This document shows, piece after piece, positions 56,181 to 64,000 of a stretch of 64,000 nt of DNA (position 1 is the first letter of the stretch; every line of letters begins with the position of its first letter). Below the pieces are notes generated by a model. That model was not told the origin of the DNA. It ran no database searches and saw only the letters and a list, made by a program, of their open reading frames with translations. Position numbers and translations under genes: made by a program. The DNA lies in NCBI RefSeq assembly GCF_001906925.1, contig NZ_MRWQ01000001.1, positions 124,001-188,000 on the forward strand. The letters are read 5' to 3'. The stretch comes from Domibacillus mangrovi. Its GTDB lineage: Bacteria > Bacillota > Bacilli > Bacillales > Domibacillaceae.

Positions 56181-57140
56181 TCTTTCTTCAATCGCTGCCG
56201 CAATTTCCCCCCCGTGATAGCGGCCATTTTCAATAAATATTTCATTTGCATCATTGCCCGCTGCAATTACGCCAGCAATAAAAATACCGTCTACGTTCGT
56301 TTCTTTCGTTTCTTCATTGTAATTCGGCCGTCCTGTCTCTTTATCAATCTCCACGCCCATTCTCATTAAAAATGAATGATCAGGATGATAGCCCGTCATT
56401 GCAAAAACGAAATCACTTTTGATTGAGAACAGTTCACCGTTCTGTTCATATGTAATTGAATCTATTGTAATTTTTTTCGCTTCTGCATTAAAAATCATGG
56501 CGATTTCTCCGTCTCTTACAAGTGCGGCAAACTCCGGTAAAATCCATGGCTTCACGCTCGGTGAATACTCACTGCCGCGGTAAATGACCGTTACCCTTGC
56601 ACCTGCTTTGTGCAGCTCCAATGCTGCATCCACCGCTGAGTTTTTCCCGCCGATGACAACGATGTCTGTATCAAAAAACGGATGGGCTTCTTTAAAATAA
56701 TGAAAAACATGGCCAAGTTCTTCACCTGGAATCTTCATATAGTTTGGATGATCGTAGTAGCCTGTTGCAATAATGACATATGATGTTTCATATTTGTCTT
56801 TTGTCGTATGTACATGAAATAACCCATTTTCCTGCTTCTCAACACTAGTTACTTGCTCAAATCGGTGAATGCTCAGTTCTTTCAATTTTACGACTTCACG
56901 GTAATAAACGAGGGCCTGATTGCGATGTGGTTTCCGCTCTTCAATAATGAACGGCACATCACCAATCGCCAGTTTTTCACTGGAACTAAAAAACGTCTGA
57001 TGGGTTGGATATTCATAAATAGCATTCACGACGTTTCCTTTTTCAATCACGAGCGGGTTTTTTCCGATTTGCTTTAACGCAATTGCCGCTGCTAACCCGC
57101 ATGGGCCACCTCCAACAATAATACAGTCTTCTTTTTTCAT
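56163..57140 (-). CDS. ypdA: Bacillithiol disulfide reductase YpdA
   Basis: YpdA (Bdr) is an FAD/NADPH enzyme that reduces bacillithiol disulfide. The 325-residue protein has IIVGGGPCGLAAAIALKQIG with the family's unusual cysteine next to the FAD loop, the NADPH motif VVIGGKNSAVDAALELHKAG, and late DGIFIAGVIAAGNDANEIF. ATG at 57140 follows AGGAGCG. With bshA at 21 kb it points to an active bacillithiol pool. Confidence 0.93.
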   Translation of the reverse strand: MKKEDCIIVGGGPCGLAAAIALKQIGKNPLVIEKGNVVNAIYEYPTHQTFFSSSEKLAIGDVPFIIEERKPHRNQALVYYREVVKLKELSIHRFEQVTSVEKQENGLFHVHTTKDKYETSYVIIATGYYDHPNYMKIPGEELGHVFHYFKEAHPFFDTDIVVIGGKNSAVDAALELHKAGARVTVIYRGSEYSPSVKPWILPEFAALVRDGEIAMIFNAEAKKITIDSITYEQNGELFSIKSDFVFAMTGYHPDHSFLMRMGVEIDKETGRPNYNEETKETNVDGIFIAGVIAAGNDANEIFIENGRYHGGEIAAAIEEREKGEA

Positions 57141-57214
57141 CACAATCGCTCCTATCCTGTGCTTCCCTACTCTACATTGTAGAAAAAATAGAGAGATAAT
57201 TCAATTAGACACTC

Positions 57215-58114
57215 TTACAGCCGGCTGCTCATCCACTGATTCCACTCTTGCGGTGTCTCACCGACAGCATAAGGTGCTGCTCCATCCGGCAAAAGTCCGT
57301 TCATTGCCGAACCACCTATACCAATTTCGATATTTGAATAAGCTGCTTTTAATTTATTCGCTAATTGGATTGTCGGTGCTATGTTGTCAAGCATTTTACA
57401 AGATAAAAATAAAAATTTCGGCTTCACTGTATCGACTACGGTAAAAATATCGTCTTCTTTTTCTCTTAAGCTCGCGCCAAGATAGACAACTTCATAGCCA
57501 AGCCGTCTGACGAACAATGTAAAAATAAGCAGTCCAAGTTCATACCACTCACCCGGGCCGCATACAGCCACTACCTTTGGTAAAATACCGTTATGCGGGA
57601 ATGAATGCATAACCATGCCGATACGTGAGCGAAGAATCGAAGTGGCAAAATGCTCATGTGCCGTTGTAATTTCGCCTTCTTCCCATAGCTCTCCGATCCG
57701 AATAAGGAGAGATGCGAGAATTTGAATGGTCATATAGTCAATCGTATACAGTGCAAATCCTTTGTTAATGAGTTCCTGTGCCTTCACTTCATCAAAGCGA
57801 AGAAGCGCTTGTAAAAGCTCTTCAAACAGCGCTTCTTGCTGACTCATTTCTGTCGCTTCAACATAAGGATAAGATCCGGGTTCTGTTTCGTGCTGATCAA
57901 GGATAGCTGCTGCCTGACTGATCGTCAAACCTTGCTGTACTTTTTCAGAGAGCCATTTTAACTTACGAATATGCTCATCCGTATACAACCGGTGACCTGC
58001 ATCGTTGCGCACCGGTTCTAAAATGTGATAACGGCGTTCCCATGCTCTCAGGGTACCCGGCTGAATACCTGTTACCTTGGAAACAGCTTTAATGTTGTAT
58101 TTTCCTTCATTCAT
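57215..58114 (-). CDS. MerR-type regulator with cobalamin-binding-fold domain
   Basis: The 299-residue protein combines an N-terminal MerR DNA-binding domain (YNIKAVSKVTGIQPGTLRAW, residues 6-25, then RRYHILEP) with a four-helix and Rossmann-like B12-binding region, as in the CarH/LitR light sensors. The Wx9EH motif that caps cobalamin is intact (W144, E154-H155). The loop that should carry the cobalt-ligand histidine (ExHxxG) reads E189-W-Y191-E-L-G194, so Tyr replaces His. It may therefore bind cobalamin differently, or not at all. Targets are unknown; it is next to ypdA and a metallophosphoesterase gene and no carotenoid genes are in view. Confidence 0.85.
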   Translation of the reverse strand: MNEGKYNIKAVSKVTGIQPGTLRAWERRYHILEPVRNDAGHRLYTDEHIRKLKWLSEKVQQGLTISQAAAILDQHETEPGSYPYVEATEMSQQEALFEELLQALLRFDEVKAQELINKGFALYTIDYMTIQILASLLIRIGELWEEGEITTAHEHFATSILRSRIGMVMHSFPHNGILPKVVAVCGPGEWYELGLLIFTLFVRRLGYEVVYLGASLREKEDDIFTVVDTVKPKFLFLSCKMLDNIAPTIQLANKLKAAYSNIEIGIGGSAMNGLLPDGAAPYAVGETPQEWNQWMSSRL

Positions 58115-58165
58115 GATATTCGTCCTTTCCCGGTAGTCATACAGTCATTATATGGTACGTCAAAT

Positions 58166-58930
58166 TTAGGCCTTCTCCTCTGACCGGGAAATGGTAATAA
58201 GATGTGTTTCTGCTCGGGCGCCTAGACGAAATGGAATGCCTGTCGTACCATATCCGTTTGACACAAGCGCATGGATCCCGTTTACTTTTTTCCATTGTCC
58301 TTTTTCGTATAGCCCCCATGGCCCGAATCTAATTTGTCCACCATGCGTGTGACCACTTAACAAGATGGCTACACGGTCTTTTTGTTGAATCGTCCGGATA
58401 AACGCTGGGTTGTGACTCACCACTACTTTGTACGAATGGGGGGGCACATTTTGAAAAAGAGCCTGTTTGTCGCTCTTTCCTTTGCTCAAGTCGTCTGCAC
58501 CGAGTAAATACACATCCGGCGTAAGCCGGGCAGACCCGTTTTTCAACACTGTCACATTCCATTCAGAAAAAATAGTTACAAGACGGTCCCACTCTATTTC
58601 ATAATCATTATTGCCTGGCACAAAATAAAGCGGTGCGATCGAAGACAGCCGCTTTATATTTTCCCGGATCCTCTTTTCCCTAACCCCACCCTCACATAAA
58701 TCTCCGCCAATAATAACGGCCTGCACGTGTCCTCTTACACGTTTAATAATAGACGAATGAATCAGTCTGCGATGAATATCTGAAATAAAAAAAAGCGCGA
58801 TCGGCGCCTTTTCCGGAAATCGTTTGTCGGCTATCACAGTTTCTTTTACTTCATTGTAAAATGCTTCTTTCCACATATAAAGACCGGCTGCAGCAAAAGG
58901 GACTGCCGCGAACATAAGTTGTTTCAGCAT
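58166..58930 (-). CDS. ypbG: Metallophosphoesterase YpbG
   Basis: The 254-residue protein has an N-terminal membrane anchor (about 4-20) and a calcineurin-like phosphoesterase domain with motifs ISDIHRR, IGGDLCEGG, PGNNDYE, SHNPAF and SGHTHGGQIR. All metal-binding residues are visible. The family includes YpbG and the YkuE type; substrate unknown. ATG at 58930 follows GAAGGGAAG. It lies 31 bp downstream of the YpbE-like gene. Confidence 0.88.
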   Translation of the reverse strand: MLKQLMFAAVPFAAAGLYMWKEAFYNEVKETVIADKRFPEKAPIALFFISDIHRRLIHSSIIKRVRGHVQAVIIGGDLCEGGVREKRIRENIKRLSSIAPLYFVPGNNDYEIEWDRLVTIFSEWNVTVLKNGSARLTPDVYLLGADDLSKGKSDKQALFQNVPPHSYKVVVSHNPAFIRTIQQKDRVAILLSGHTHGGQIRFGPWGLYEKGQWKKVNGIHALVSNGYGTTGIPFRLGARAETHLITISRSEEKA

Positions 58931-58961
58931 GATGAGCTTCCCTTCAATTCTATAAACTATT

Positions 58962-59243
58962 TTATTTTGCATCATGTGCTGTTTCTTTATCCACTGCATC
59001 ATTCTGCTCCGTAAAGACTTGTTCTACAGGCGGTTTGTCTTCTTTATATACATACACCGCCAGAAAAGGCAATACGATAAAACAAATAAGAAGAGCTGTT
59101 AAAAGAGGGTAATGCCTCTTTTTTTCGCCTTTTTCTTTCAACGGCCGCTGCGGTGCCCCTGCCTCTTCCTGATGTTTGTTCTTTACTTTTTCAAGCGGCT
59201 GTTTATGTTGTTCGGCCATTTCACGATATGGGTCTTTCTTCAT
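58962..59243 (-). CDS. YpbE-like membrane protein without LysM domain
   Basis: The 93-residue product opens MKKDPYREMAEQHKQPLEKV, has a basic, proline-containing cytosolic stretch, one membrane helix (about 46-65) and a short acidic tail. The KKDPYRE start and layout resemble YpbE proteins, which sit next to recQ/ypbD and continue into a C-terminal LysM domain. Here the frame stops about 28 residues past the membrane helix and no LysM coding remains downstream. I infer a shortened YpbE. The gene is about 80 bp from recQ. Confidence 0.6.
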   Translation of the reverse strand: MKKDPYREMAEQHKQPLEKVKNKHQEEAGAPQRPLKEKGEKKRHYPLLTALLICFIVLPFLAVYVYKEDKPPVEQVFTEQNDAVDKETAHDAK

Positions 59244-59323
59244 AACGGTTCCTCCCCAGGCTAAATCGTAAAAAGCAATTAACTATTCTTATTATACTTG
59301 ACAAGAACGCGTTGGTTAATAGG

Positions 59324-60769
59324 TCATTTTCCCGGTAGTAACTGAGCTAGCATATTGCGCCAGTTCAGCTGTTCTTCACTGCGTCTGCTTACTGATTCAC
59401 TTTTATATATGGACAAATCAATACTGCGGCAGCAGTCACAGCAGTGCGGCTGTTTAATTGGCTTTTCGTTAAATAAGTGCATATAGTTCGCCCGGCGGCA
59501 GTTTGTGGACAAAATCCATGTAACCATTTCATTGCGTTTTTCCGCTTTTCGTGCCAGTAAATGATCTCGTTTTTCTTTCATATATACAGCCGCATTCAAG
59601 CTTTTTTTATTTGCTTCTCGTTTATAATGAACAGCAAAACGCTCTTGCGTCTCAGATAGCGACGGCTGTATATCGCGCGGACTCACCGAATACTCCGCCA
59701 ACTGCCTAACCTGTCCGTCATCTGGAAACTCCATCTCTGCAATAAATTCATGACGCGACTCATCCCCATAGGCATATAAAAGAACAGCAATTGATGGATT
59801 CCCATCACGTCCTGCCCGCCCAATTTCTTGTAAATAAGACTCTATTTGCGGGGGCATATGATAATGAATAACAAATCGGACATTTTCTTTATTAATGCCC
59901 ATCCCAAATGCACTCGTTGCGCATACAACATCTAGTTCCCCCTTTAAAAATTGATGTTGAATAAGTAAGCGATCATCTGCCTCCATCCCGCCATGATAAT
60001 AGGCGGCCCTTATAATACCCGCCTGTTTTAATTGAATGACTGCTTCTTCTGTTGCTTTCCTTCCTGAAAAATAGACGATTCCAGGCTTTTTAAAAAAAGT
60101 AACAAGTTCAATAAGCCGGCGGTGCTTGTCAACTTGATTTTGAAGCATCTCTACCTGTAAAGCAATATTCGGCCGATTTACAGAAAATACCCATTTTTTC
60201 ACTTCCGTTAGATGAAGGCCCTCTATAATATCCTGTCGTACTTTTTCTGTGGCTGTTGCGGTTAACGCAAGCGTCAGCGGGCTGCCAAGTTCATGACGAA
60301 CGTCGCCCAGCAGACGATAATCCGGACGAAAATCATATCCCCACTGTGAAATACAGTGCGCTTCATCCACAACAAATAACGAAACAGTTAACGGACATAG
60401 CGCCCCAATTACGTGCGGCAATTGAAGCATTTCTGGTGATAAAAAAATAAATTTGTACCGGCTCAAATTGGCAAGTGCCGCTGTTTTTTCTTCATATTGT
60501 AAAAATGAATTTAACGCAATAACCCGTTTTTCCCCTCGCATCTTTAATTGTTCCACCTGATCCTGCATAAGCGATAGAAGCGGCGATACGATTAAGACCG
60601 TCCCCGGAAGTAAACAAGCGGGTAACTGATAACAGAGCGATTTTCCTGTTCCGGTTGGCAGCATGCTTAATGTATGCTGTCCAGATAAAACGGACTCGAT
60701 CGTCTCACGCTGTCCAGGGCGAAATGCTGCAAAACCAAATCGCTCATAAAGCACATTTTCTACGTTCAT
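59324..60769 (-). CDS. recQ: RecQ-family ATP-dependent DNA helicase (RecS-like)
   Basis: This is the shorter of the two Bacillus RecQ helicases (RecS/YpbC). The 481-residue protein has Walker A PTGTGKS (38-44), DEAHCISQWGYDFRPDYRLL, LTATAT, GMGINKENVRFVIHY and QEIGRAGRDG, then the zinc-binding cysteines CRRANY...HCCDCC near the end. HRDC and winged-helix domains are not visible. It overlaps ypbB by four bases (ATGA), so the pair is translationally coupled. Confidence 0.94.
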   Translation of the reverse strand: MNVENVLYERFGFAAFRPGQRETIESVLSGQHTLSMLPTGTGKSLCYQLPACLLPGTVLIVSPLLSLMQDQVEQLKMRGEKRVIALNSFLQYEEKTAALANLSRYKFIFLSPEMLQLPHVIGALCPLTVSLFVVDEAHCISQWGYDFRPDYRLLGDVRHELGSPLTLALTATATEKVRQDIIEGLHLTEVKKWVFSVNRPNIALQVEMLQNQVDKHRRLIELVTFFKKPGIVYFSGRKATEEAVIQLKQAGIIRAAYYHGGMEADDRLLIQHQFLKGELDVVCATSAFGMGINKENVRFVIHYHMPPQIESYLQEIGRAGRDGNPSIAVLLYAYGDESRHEFIAEMEFPDDGQVRQLAEYSVSPRDIQPSLSETQERFAVHYKREANKKSLNAAVYMKEKRDHLLARKAEKRNEMVTWILSTNCRRANYMHLFNEKPIKQPHCCDCCRSIDLSIYKSESVSRRSEEQLNWRNMLAQLLPGK

Positions 60770-61815
60770 ACCGATTTCCCACTTTCTTTCGCCAGTACGA
60801 GTCGGATTTGAAAATAAGAATGATCCGGCAGTTTTTCTTTTAATGGCTTTAATTGACGGTTTGAAACACGCCTTGCTGCTTCAATGACCGCTGCCTCTTT
60901 TTCTTCTTCAATAAACGGGCGTATCGAAAATGATGGATCATTCAACGCCAGCTCAACAATATGGTCTTCAATCGTTGCTTTTTTTAGCCGCCTGCTTGCA
61001 GCAATTTGGTCTATTGTCATCGTTTTTTTTAAGTAATCCGCTGTCTGGCGTGCCGATATTGTCAATGTCAGCGGATCATGTATGTCCATCAACACCGCCT
61101 GCAGCAATGGGGTTCTCGGACCTGATTCTGTTATATGTTTGATCATCGAATGGAGAGCATGAAGAAATCGGAACCAGTATTCTGTTTCTTCCATTTCAAG
61201 CCGTTCCGCTGCTTGTGCAATCGTTTTACCGGTCTGTTTATGACCTGAAAAACGGATAACAATACACTCAGGCCGTTCTTGCAGTTGTTGAAAGAGACAA
61301 TCGAGTTCACCATAAAGACGGGGTGAGAGTTCTTTTTTTGAACATGGCATATAGGTTAAATATCTCTTCACCCATTCAAGGATTCGGTCATCACGCGTTA
61401 CCGGATAGTAAGACGAATCACTGTAAGCAAGATGAGAAGCTACCTGAACAAGCAGTTGCATTCGACTAAAAAACACAGAGGCTGCCCCAGAGAAATGCCA
61501 TCCCGATAATTCGTTAAACGAACCTGTCTGCTGAAAAAGGCGATTCATCTTTTCTACTCCTTCTTGTGTAACGAAAGGACGCTGCAAATCACCCGTTATG
61601 TATGCTTTTTTTATAAGGCCGTTCATCATGGTTTCAAATGAGGAGAGTGTTAAGAATGGAGCAGTATGAAACCATTTCGTTAATCGGTATAAATGTGCAT
61701 CTTGAATCGTCTGTGCGGATTTTTTTCCTTTTAGTAAATGATAAACAGATGATGATGTGCGTTCTCCTTCTACAGCCTTTATAGCATTTACAATAACCGC
61801 CTCTAGACACCTCAC
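60766..61815 (-). CDS. ypbB: YpbB, RecQ-associated helix-turn-helix protein
   Basis: The 349-residue protein matches YpbB, which always precedes the short recQ in Bacillaceae. Landmarks are VYHLLKGKKSAQTIQDAHLY near the start and a C-terminal helix-turn-helix of RQC type (KTMTIDQIAASRRLKKATIE). It may give RecS the DNA-binding module the helicase lacks; that is inference. GTG at 61815 is chosen for its 6-nt distance from GAGGTG; an ATG two codons upstream is possible. Confidence 0.88.
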   Translation of the reverse strand: MRCLEAVIVNAIKAVEGERTSSSVYHLLKGKKSAQTIQDAHLYRLTKWFHTAPFLTLSSFETMMNGLIKKAYITGDLQRPFVTQEGVEKMNRLFQQTGSFNELSGWHFSGAASVFFSRMQLLVQVASHLAYSDSSYYPVTRDDRILEWVKRYLTYMPCSKKELSPRLYGELDCLFQQLQERPECIVIRFSGHKQTGKTIAQAAERLEMEETEYWFRFLHALHSMIKHITESGPRTPLLQAVLMDIHDPLTLTISARQTADYLKKTMTIDQIAASRRLKKATIEDHIVELALNDPSFSIRPFIEEEKEAAVIEAARRVSNRQLKPLKEKLPDHSYFQIRLVLAKESGKSV

Positions 61816-61937
61816 ATACATCACCTCTTTTTTACTTCATTTTGTAATTTCACTTTATTGTACCACAAAACGTGCGTTCTTGTCTTTTTATCCCCTCAAA
61901 ATGTATGCGTTTTCATTAAATTTCAAAGAATTTTGTA

Positions 61938-61966
61938 TTGAAAAGTAATTTAATCAGACTTAAAAT
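61938..61966 (+). promoter_or_regulatory. Predicted sigma-A promoter for fer
   Basis: TTGAAA, 17-bp spacer, TAAAAT (61961-61966), about 56 bp before the fer start codon. Confidence 0.65.
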
Positions 61967-61985
61967 GAGGAGTAGAAGTGTTTAA

Positions 61986-62270
<285 letters not shown>

Positions 62271-62271
62271 A

Positions 62272-62313
62272 AAAAGTAGCCCTGCTTCTTTAAGGAGCAG
62301 GGCTTCTTTTTTG
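62272..62313. terminator. Bidirectional terminator, fer / ribU
   Basis: AGCCCTGCTTC-tttaa-GGAGCAGGGCT is flanked by AAAAA and TTTTTT, between two converging genes. Confidence 0.85.
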
Positions 62314-62886
62314 TTAAGCCGCCAGCTGTTTTTTCGTCCAGCTATTCAAGCGAACAAAAATCATGTAATATACAATACCAACGATCATTCCTTTTACAAT
62401 GTTAAATGGCAAAATACTCGTGACAATCATTTGACGCATTTCCGGACCACTCATAGCCGGTGAGCCTAGGAACAGTGTATACGCCGGTAAAATAACATAG
62501 TAGTTCAGCACACTCATCATCACAGACATGAAGATAACACCCGTTAAAATCGCAAATGGCATCGCTTTTTTAGACTCAAATCGTTTATATACGTAATAAA
62601 CAGGTAATATAAAGGTAACTCCTGCCACAAAGTTGGCAAGATGGCCTACTGGAACGCCAGTTGGACTTCCTATCATAATAAAATTCAATACATTTTTCAA
62701 AAATTCGACTGTAATGCCCGCAATTGGGCCGAAGACAACAGCGGCAATCAGTGCGGGAATATCGCTGAAGTCAATCATTAAAAAGGGTGGAAATGGCGGG
62801 ATTGGAAAATTGATCAGCATCAACAAATACGATATTGTTGAAAGCAGTCCCAGCATCGTTAATACACGTACTTTGTTCTTCTTCAT
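62314..62886 (-). CDS. ribU: Riboflavin transporter RibU (ECF S-component)
   Basis: RibU (YpaA/FmnP) is the substrate-binding membrane subunit of an energy-coupling factor riboflavin importer. The 190-residue protein has six hydrophobic segments and the family region PIPPFPPFLMIDFSDIPALI with FGPIAGITVEFLKNVLNFI. ATG at 62886 follows GGGGAG. An FMN riboswitch lies upstream, so FMN excess should shut it off. The energising ATPases are not in this window. Confidence 0.95.
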   Translation of the reverse strand: MKKNKVRVLTMLGLLSTISYLLMLINFPIPPFPPFLMIDFSDIPALIAAVVFGPIAGITVEFLKNVLNFIMIGSPTGVPVGHLANFVAGVTFILPVYYVYKRFESKKAMPFAILTGVIFMSVMMSVLNYYVILPAYTLFLGSPAMSGPEMRQMIVTSILPFNIVKGMIVGIVYYMIFVRLNSWTKKQLAA

Positions 62887-62949
62887 ATTTAATTCTCCCC
62901 TTCTTGTGATCCATCTCTTCAGAAGGAAGGTATACCGAAAAGCAAACAT

Positions 62950-62974
62950 CCCCTTAAGCAGGAGGCCTAAGGGG
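62950..62974 (-). terminator. Expression-platform hairpin of the FMN riboswitch
   Basis: On the minus strand CCCCTTA-ggcctcctgct-TAAGGGG follows the aptamer. The T tract after it (ATGTTTGCTTTTC) is weak, so the terminator role is probable but not certain. Confidence 0.55.
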
Positions 62975-63029
62975 AGAAAAGTCATGCTCAAATAAACGTC
63001 CATCATGCATCATTTTGAACGCCGGCATA

Positions 63030-63167
63030 CCTTCATCTTCTCCCATCCAGACTATACTGTCGGCTCTCGGAATCGCACCGGATCCTGCCTTATCGGCTCG
63101 CGGGCTTAAGGAGACTGATCTCCAATTACCGCCGGTCGGGAATTTCACCACGCCCCGAAGATGAATT
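63030..63167 (-). promoter_or_regulatory. FMN riboswitch (RFN element) upstream of ribU
   Basis: The minus strand begins near CTTCGGGGCGTGGTGAAATT and continues with CCGACCGGCGGTAAT, GCCCGCGAGCC, GGATCCGGTGCGATTCCG and GCCGACAGTATAGTCTGGAT, ending GGGAGAAGATGAAGG. These are the conserved blocks of the FMN aptamer, and the two ends pair (CATCTTC/GAAGATG). It controls the riboflavin transporter gene. The 62887-63210 gap is otherwise empty. Confidence 0.97.
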
Positions 63168-63210
63168 GATTAAATTTGAAATTTATTATCTCAGATTTGG
63201 AATTATTTTG

Positions 63211-64000
63211 TCAAGCTTGTCTTGGTATGGTAAAGAAAAAAACAGTACCTTGTCCAAGATGACTTTGTACTTTAATCGTACCACCGTGCGCATGAACGAT
63301 GTTTTTTGCAATCGATAAACCAAGCCCGGTTCCTGAACGTCCGCGCGTCCGCGCTTTATCTGCTTTATAAAAACGTTCAAAAACAAAGGGTAAATCCTCT
63401 TCCGGAATACCAGAACCGGAATCTTCGACGCGAATGACATGATACAGTTCTTTTACTTCATGCACGACTGTCACGTTTCCCTTCTCCGGCGTATGACGCA
63501 GCGCATTGTCGATTAAATTTGTAAGCACCTGTTCAATCCGGTCTTCATCAATCGATACTGGCGCATGAGAATAACTCGTTTTCGCTGACAAGTGTATGTT
63601 TTTTTCCTTTGCAACACCCTGAAATTTATTGGTCACACGGATCAAAAATGGCTCAATGTCTGTCTCTTCTTTATTAAGCGTCATATGGCCGGCCTGCATA
63701 CGGGCAAGATCCAACAGTTCATTAACAAGACGCCCCATCCGCAATGACTCTTCATGAATAATTTGTGCGATTTCTCGCTTTTCTTCTTCTGTAGACGCAA
63801 TATCATCGACGATGGCTTCACTATAGCCTTGCATCATGGAAATCGGCGTACGTAATTCATGGGATACGTTGGCAATAAAGTCTTCACGCAATTTATCAAG
63901 ACGCCTTTCTTCCGTCATATCCCGAACGACCGTCACGGCACCGCGTACGGATTCATCATTATAAAGCGGGCTGACGATGATGACATAAGAACGGCCCTGC
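63211..64000 (-). CDS. resE: Sensor histidine kinase ResE (3' part)
   Basis: The gene runs off the right edge of the window; the visible 263 codons are the C-terminal part. They begin with the end of a PAS domain ([20 protein letters not shown]), then the HisKA box [20 protein letters not shown] with the phosphorylated His, and the ATPase domain with [36 protein letters not shown] and [18 protein letters not shown]. Sequence and location near ribU/fer match ResE of the ResDE oxygen/redox system, which in B. subtilis controls respiratory genes, including qcr. Confidence 0.9.
   Translation of the reverse strand, partial: QGRSYVIIVSPLYNDESVRGAVTVVRDMTEERRLDKLREDFIANVSHELRTPISMMQGYSEAIVDDIASTEEEKREIAQIIHEESLRMGRLVNELLDLARMQAGHMTLNKEETDIEPFLIRVTNKFQGVAKEKNIHLSAKTSYSHAPVSIDEDRIEQVLTNLIDNALRHTPEKGNVTVVHEVKELYHVIRVEDSGSGIPEEDLPFVFERFYKADKARTRGRSGTGLGLSIAKNIVHAHGGTIKVQSHLGQGTVFFFTIPRQA

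Noticed and set aside
62954-63151. Open frame overlapping the ribU leader.
   Set aside because: The region is the FMN riboswitch and its hairpin.

Overview
The window is a contiguous chromosomal segment of an endospore-forming member of the Bacillaceae. Gene content and order follow the Bacillus subtilis rnpB-to-resE region (yprAB, recU-ponA, nth-dnaD, aspB, dinG, panBCD, birA-cca-bshA-mgsA-dapB, qcrABC, aro genes, hepST/menG, folE, hbs, spoIVA, gpsA-der, rpsA-like, cmk, ypeB-sleB, ypdA, recQ, fer, ribU, resE). It is not B. subtilis: protein sequences diverge and many genes of the reference order are missing or shortened. SpoIVA, SleB and YpeB indicate spore formation. Nearly all genes lie on the minus strand; recU-ponA, ypjC, an asparaginase gene and fer are on the plus strand.

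Layout. 0-5.6 kb: remnant of a PAS/EAL signalling gene, RNase P RNA, gpsB, mrfB-mrfA (DNA repair), yppE and an unknown small gene. 5.9-9.2 kb: recU-ponA (recombination and wall synthesis). 9.5-16.2 kb: ypoC, nth, dnaD, aspB, ypmB, ypmA, dinG. 16.2-23.4 kb: panBCD with its own promoter and leader, then birA, cca, bshA, mgsA, dapB, ypjD. 23.5-31.2 kb: membrane genes (ypjC, a YugP-like protease, a shortened ypjB, ypjA), the qcrABC menaquinol:cytochrome c reductase, ypiF, ypiB and ypiA. 31.3-37.5 kb: shikimate and aromatic amino acid genes. 37.6-42.6 kb: cheR, ndk, menaquinone side-chain and methylation genes, folE, hbs. 42.8-51.4 kb: spoIVA, yphF, yphE, gpsA, der, fni, S1-domain protein, plsC, cmk. 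51.5-58.1 kb: PilZ protein, germination genes ypeB/sleB, prsW, asparaginase, ypdA, and a MerR/B12-fold regulator. 58.2-64 kb: metallophosphoesterase, YpbE-like protein, recQ, ypbB, fer, FMN-riboswitch-controlled ribU, and the 3' part of resE.

The most unusual content is a family of three dispersed ~275-290 bp non-coding repeats (9179-9453, 26008-26297, 28967-29246). Each can fold into an RNA with two hairpins whose loops read RUCCU, as I recall for the Bacillaceae-1 RNA motif, enclosed by a long-range helix. A further hairpin carries the complementary AGGAC loop. Paired bases covary between copies. Other points of interest are a MerR/cobalamin-domain regulator in which Tyr replaces the cobalt-ligand His, joint absence of the trp operon and mtrB from their usual places, a ypjB reduced to its two membrane ends, and a YpbE lacking its LysM domain.
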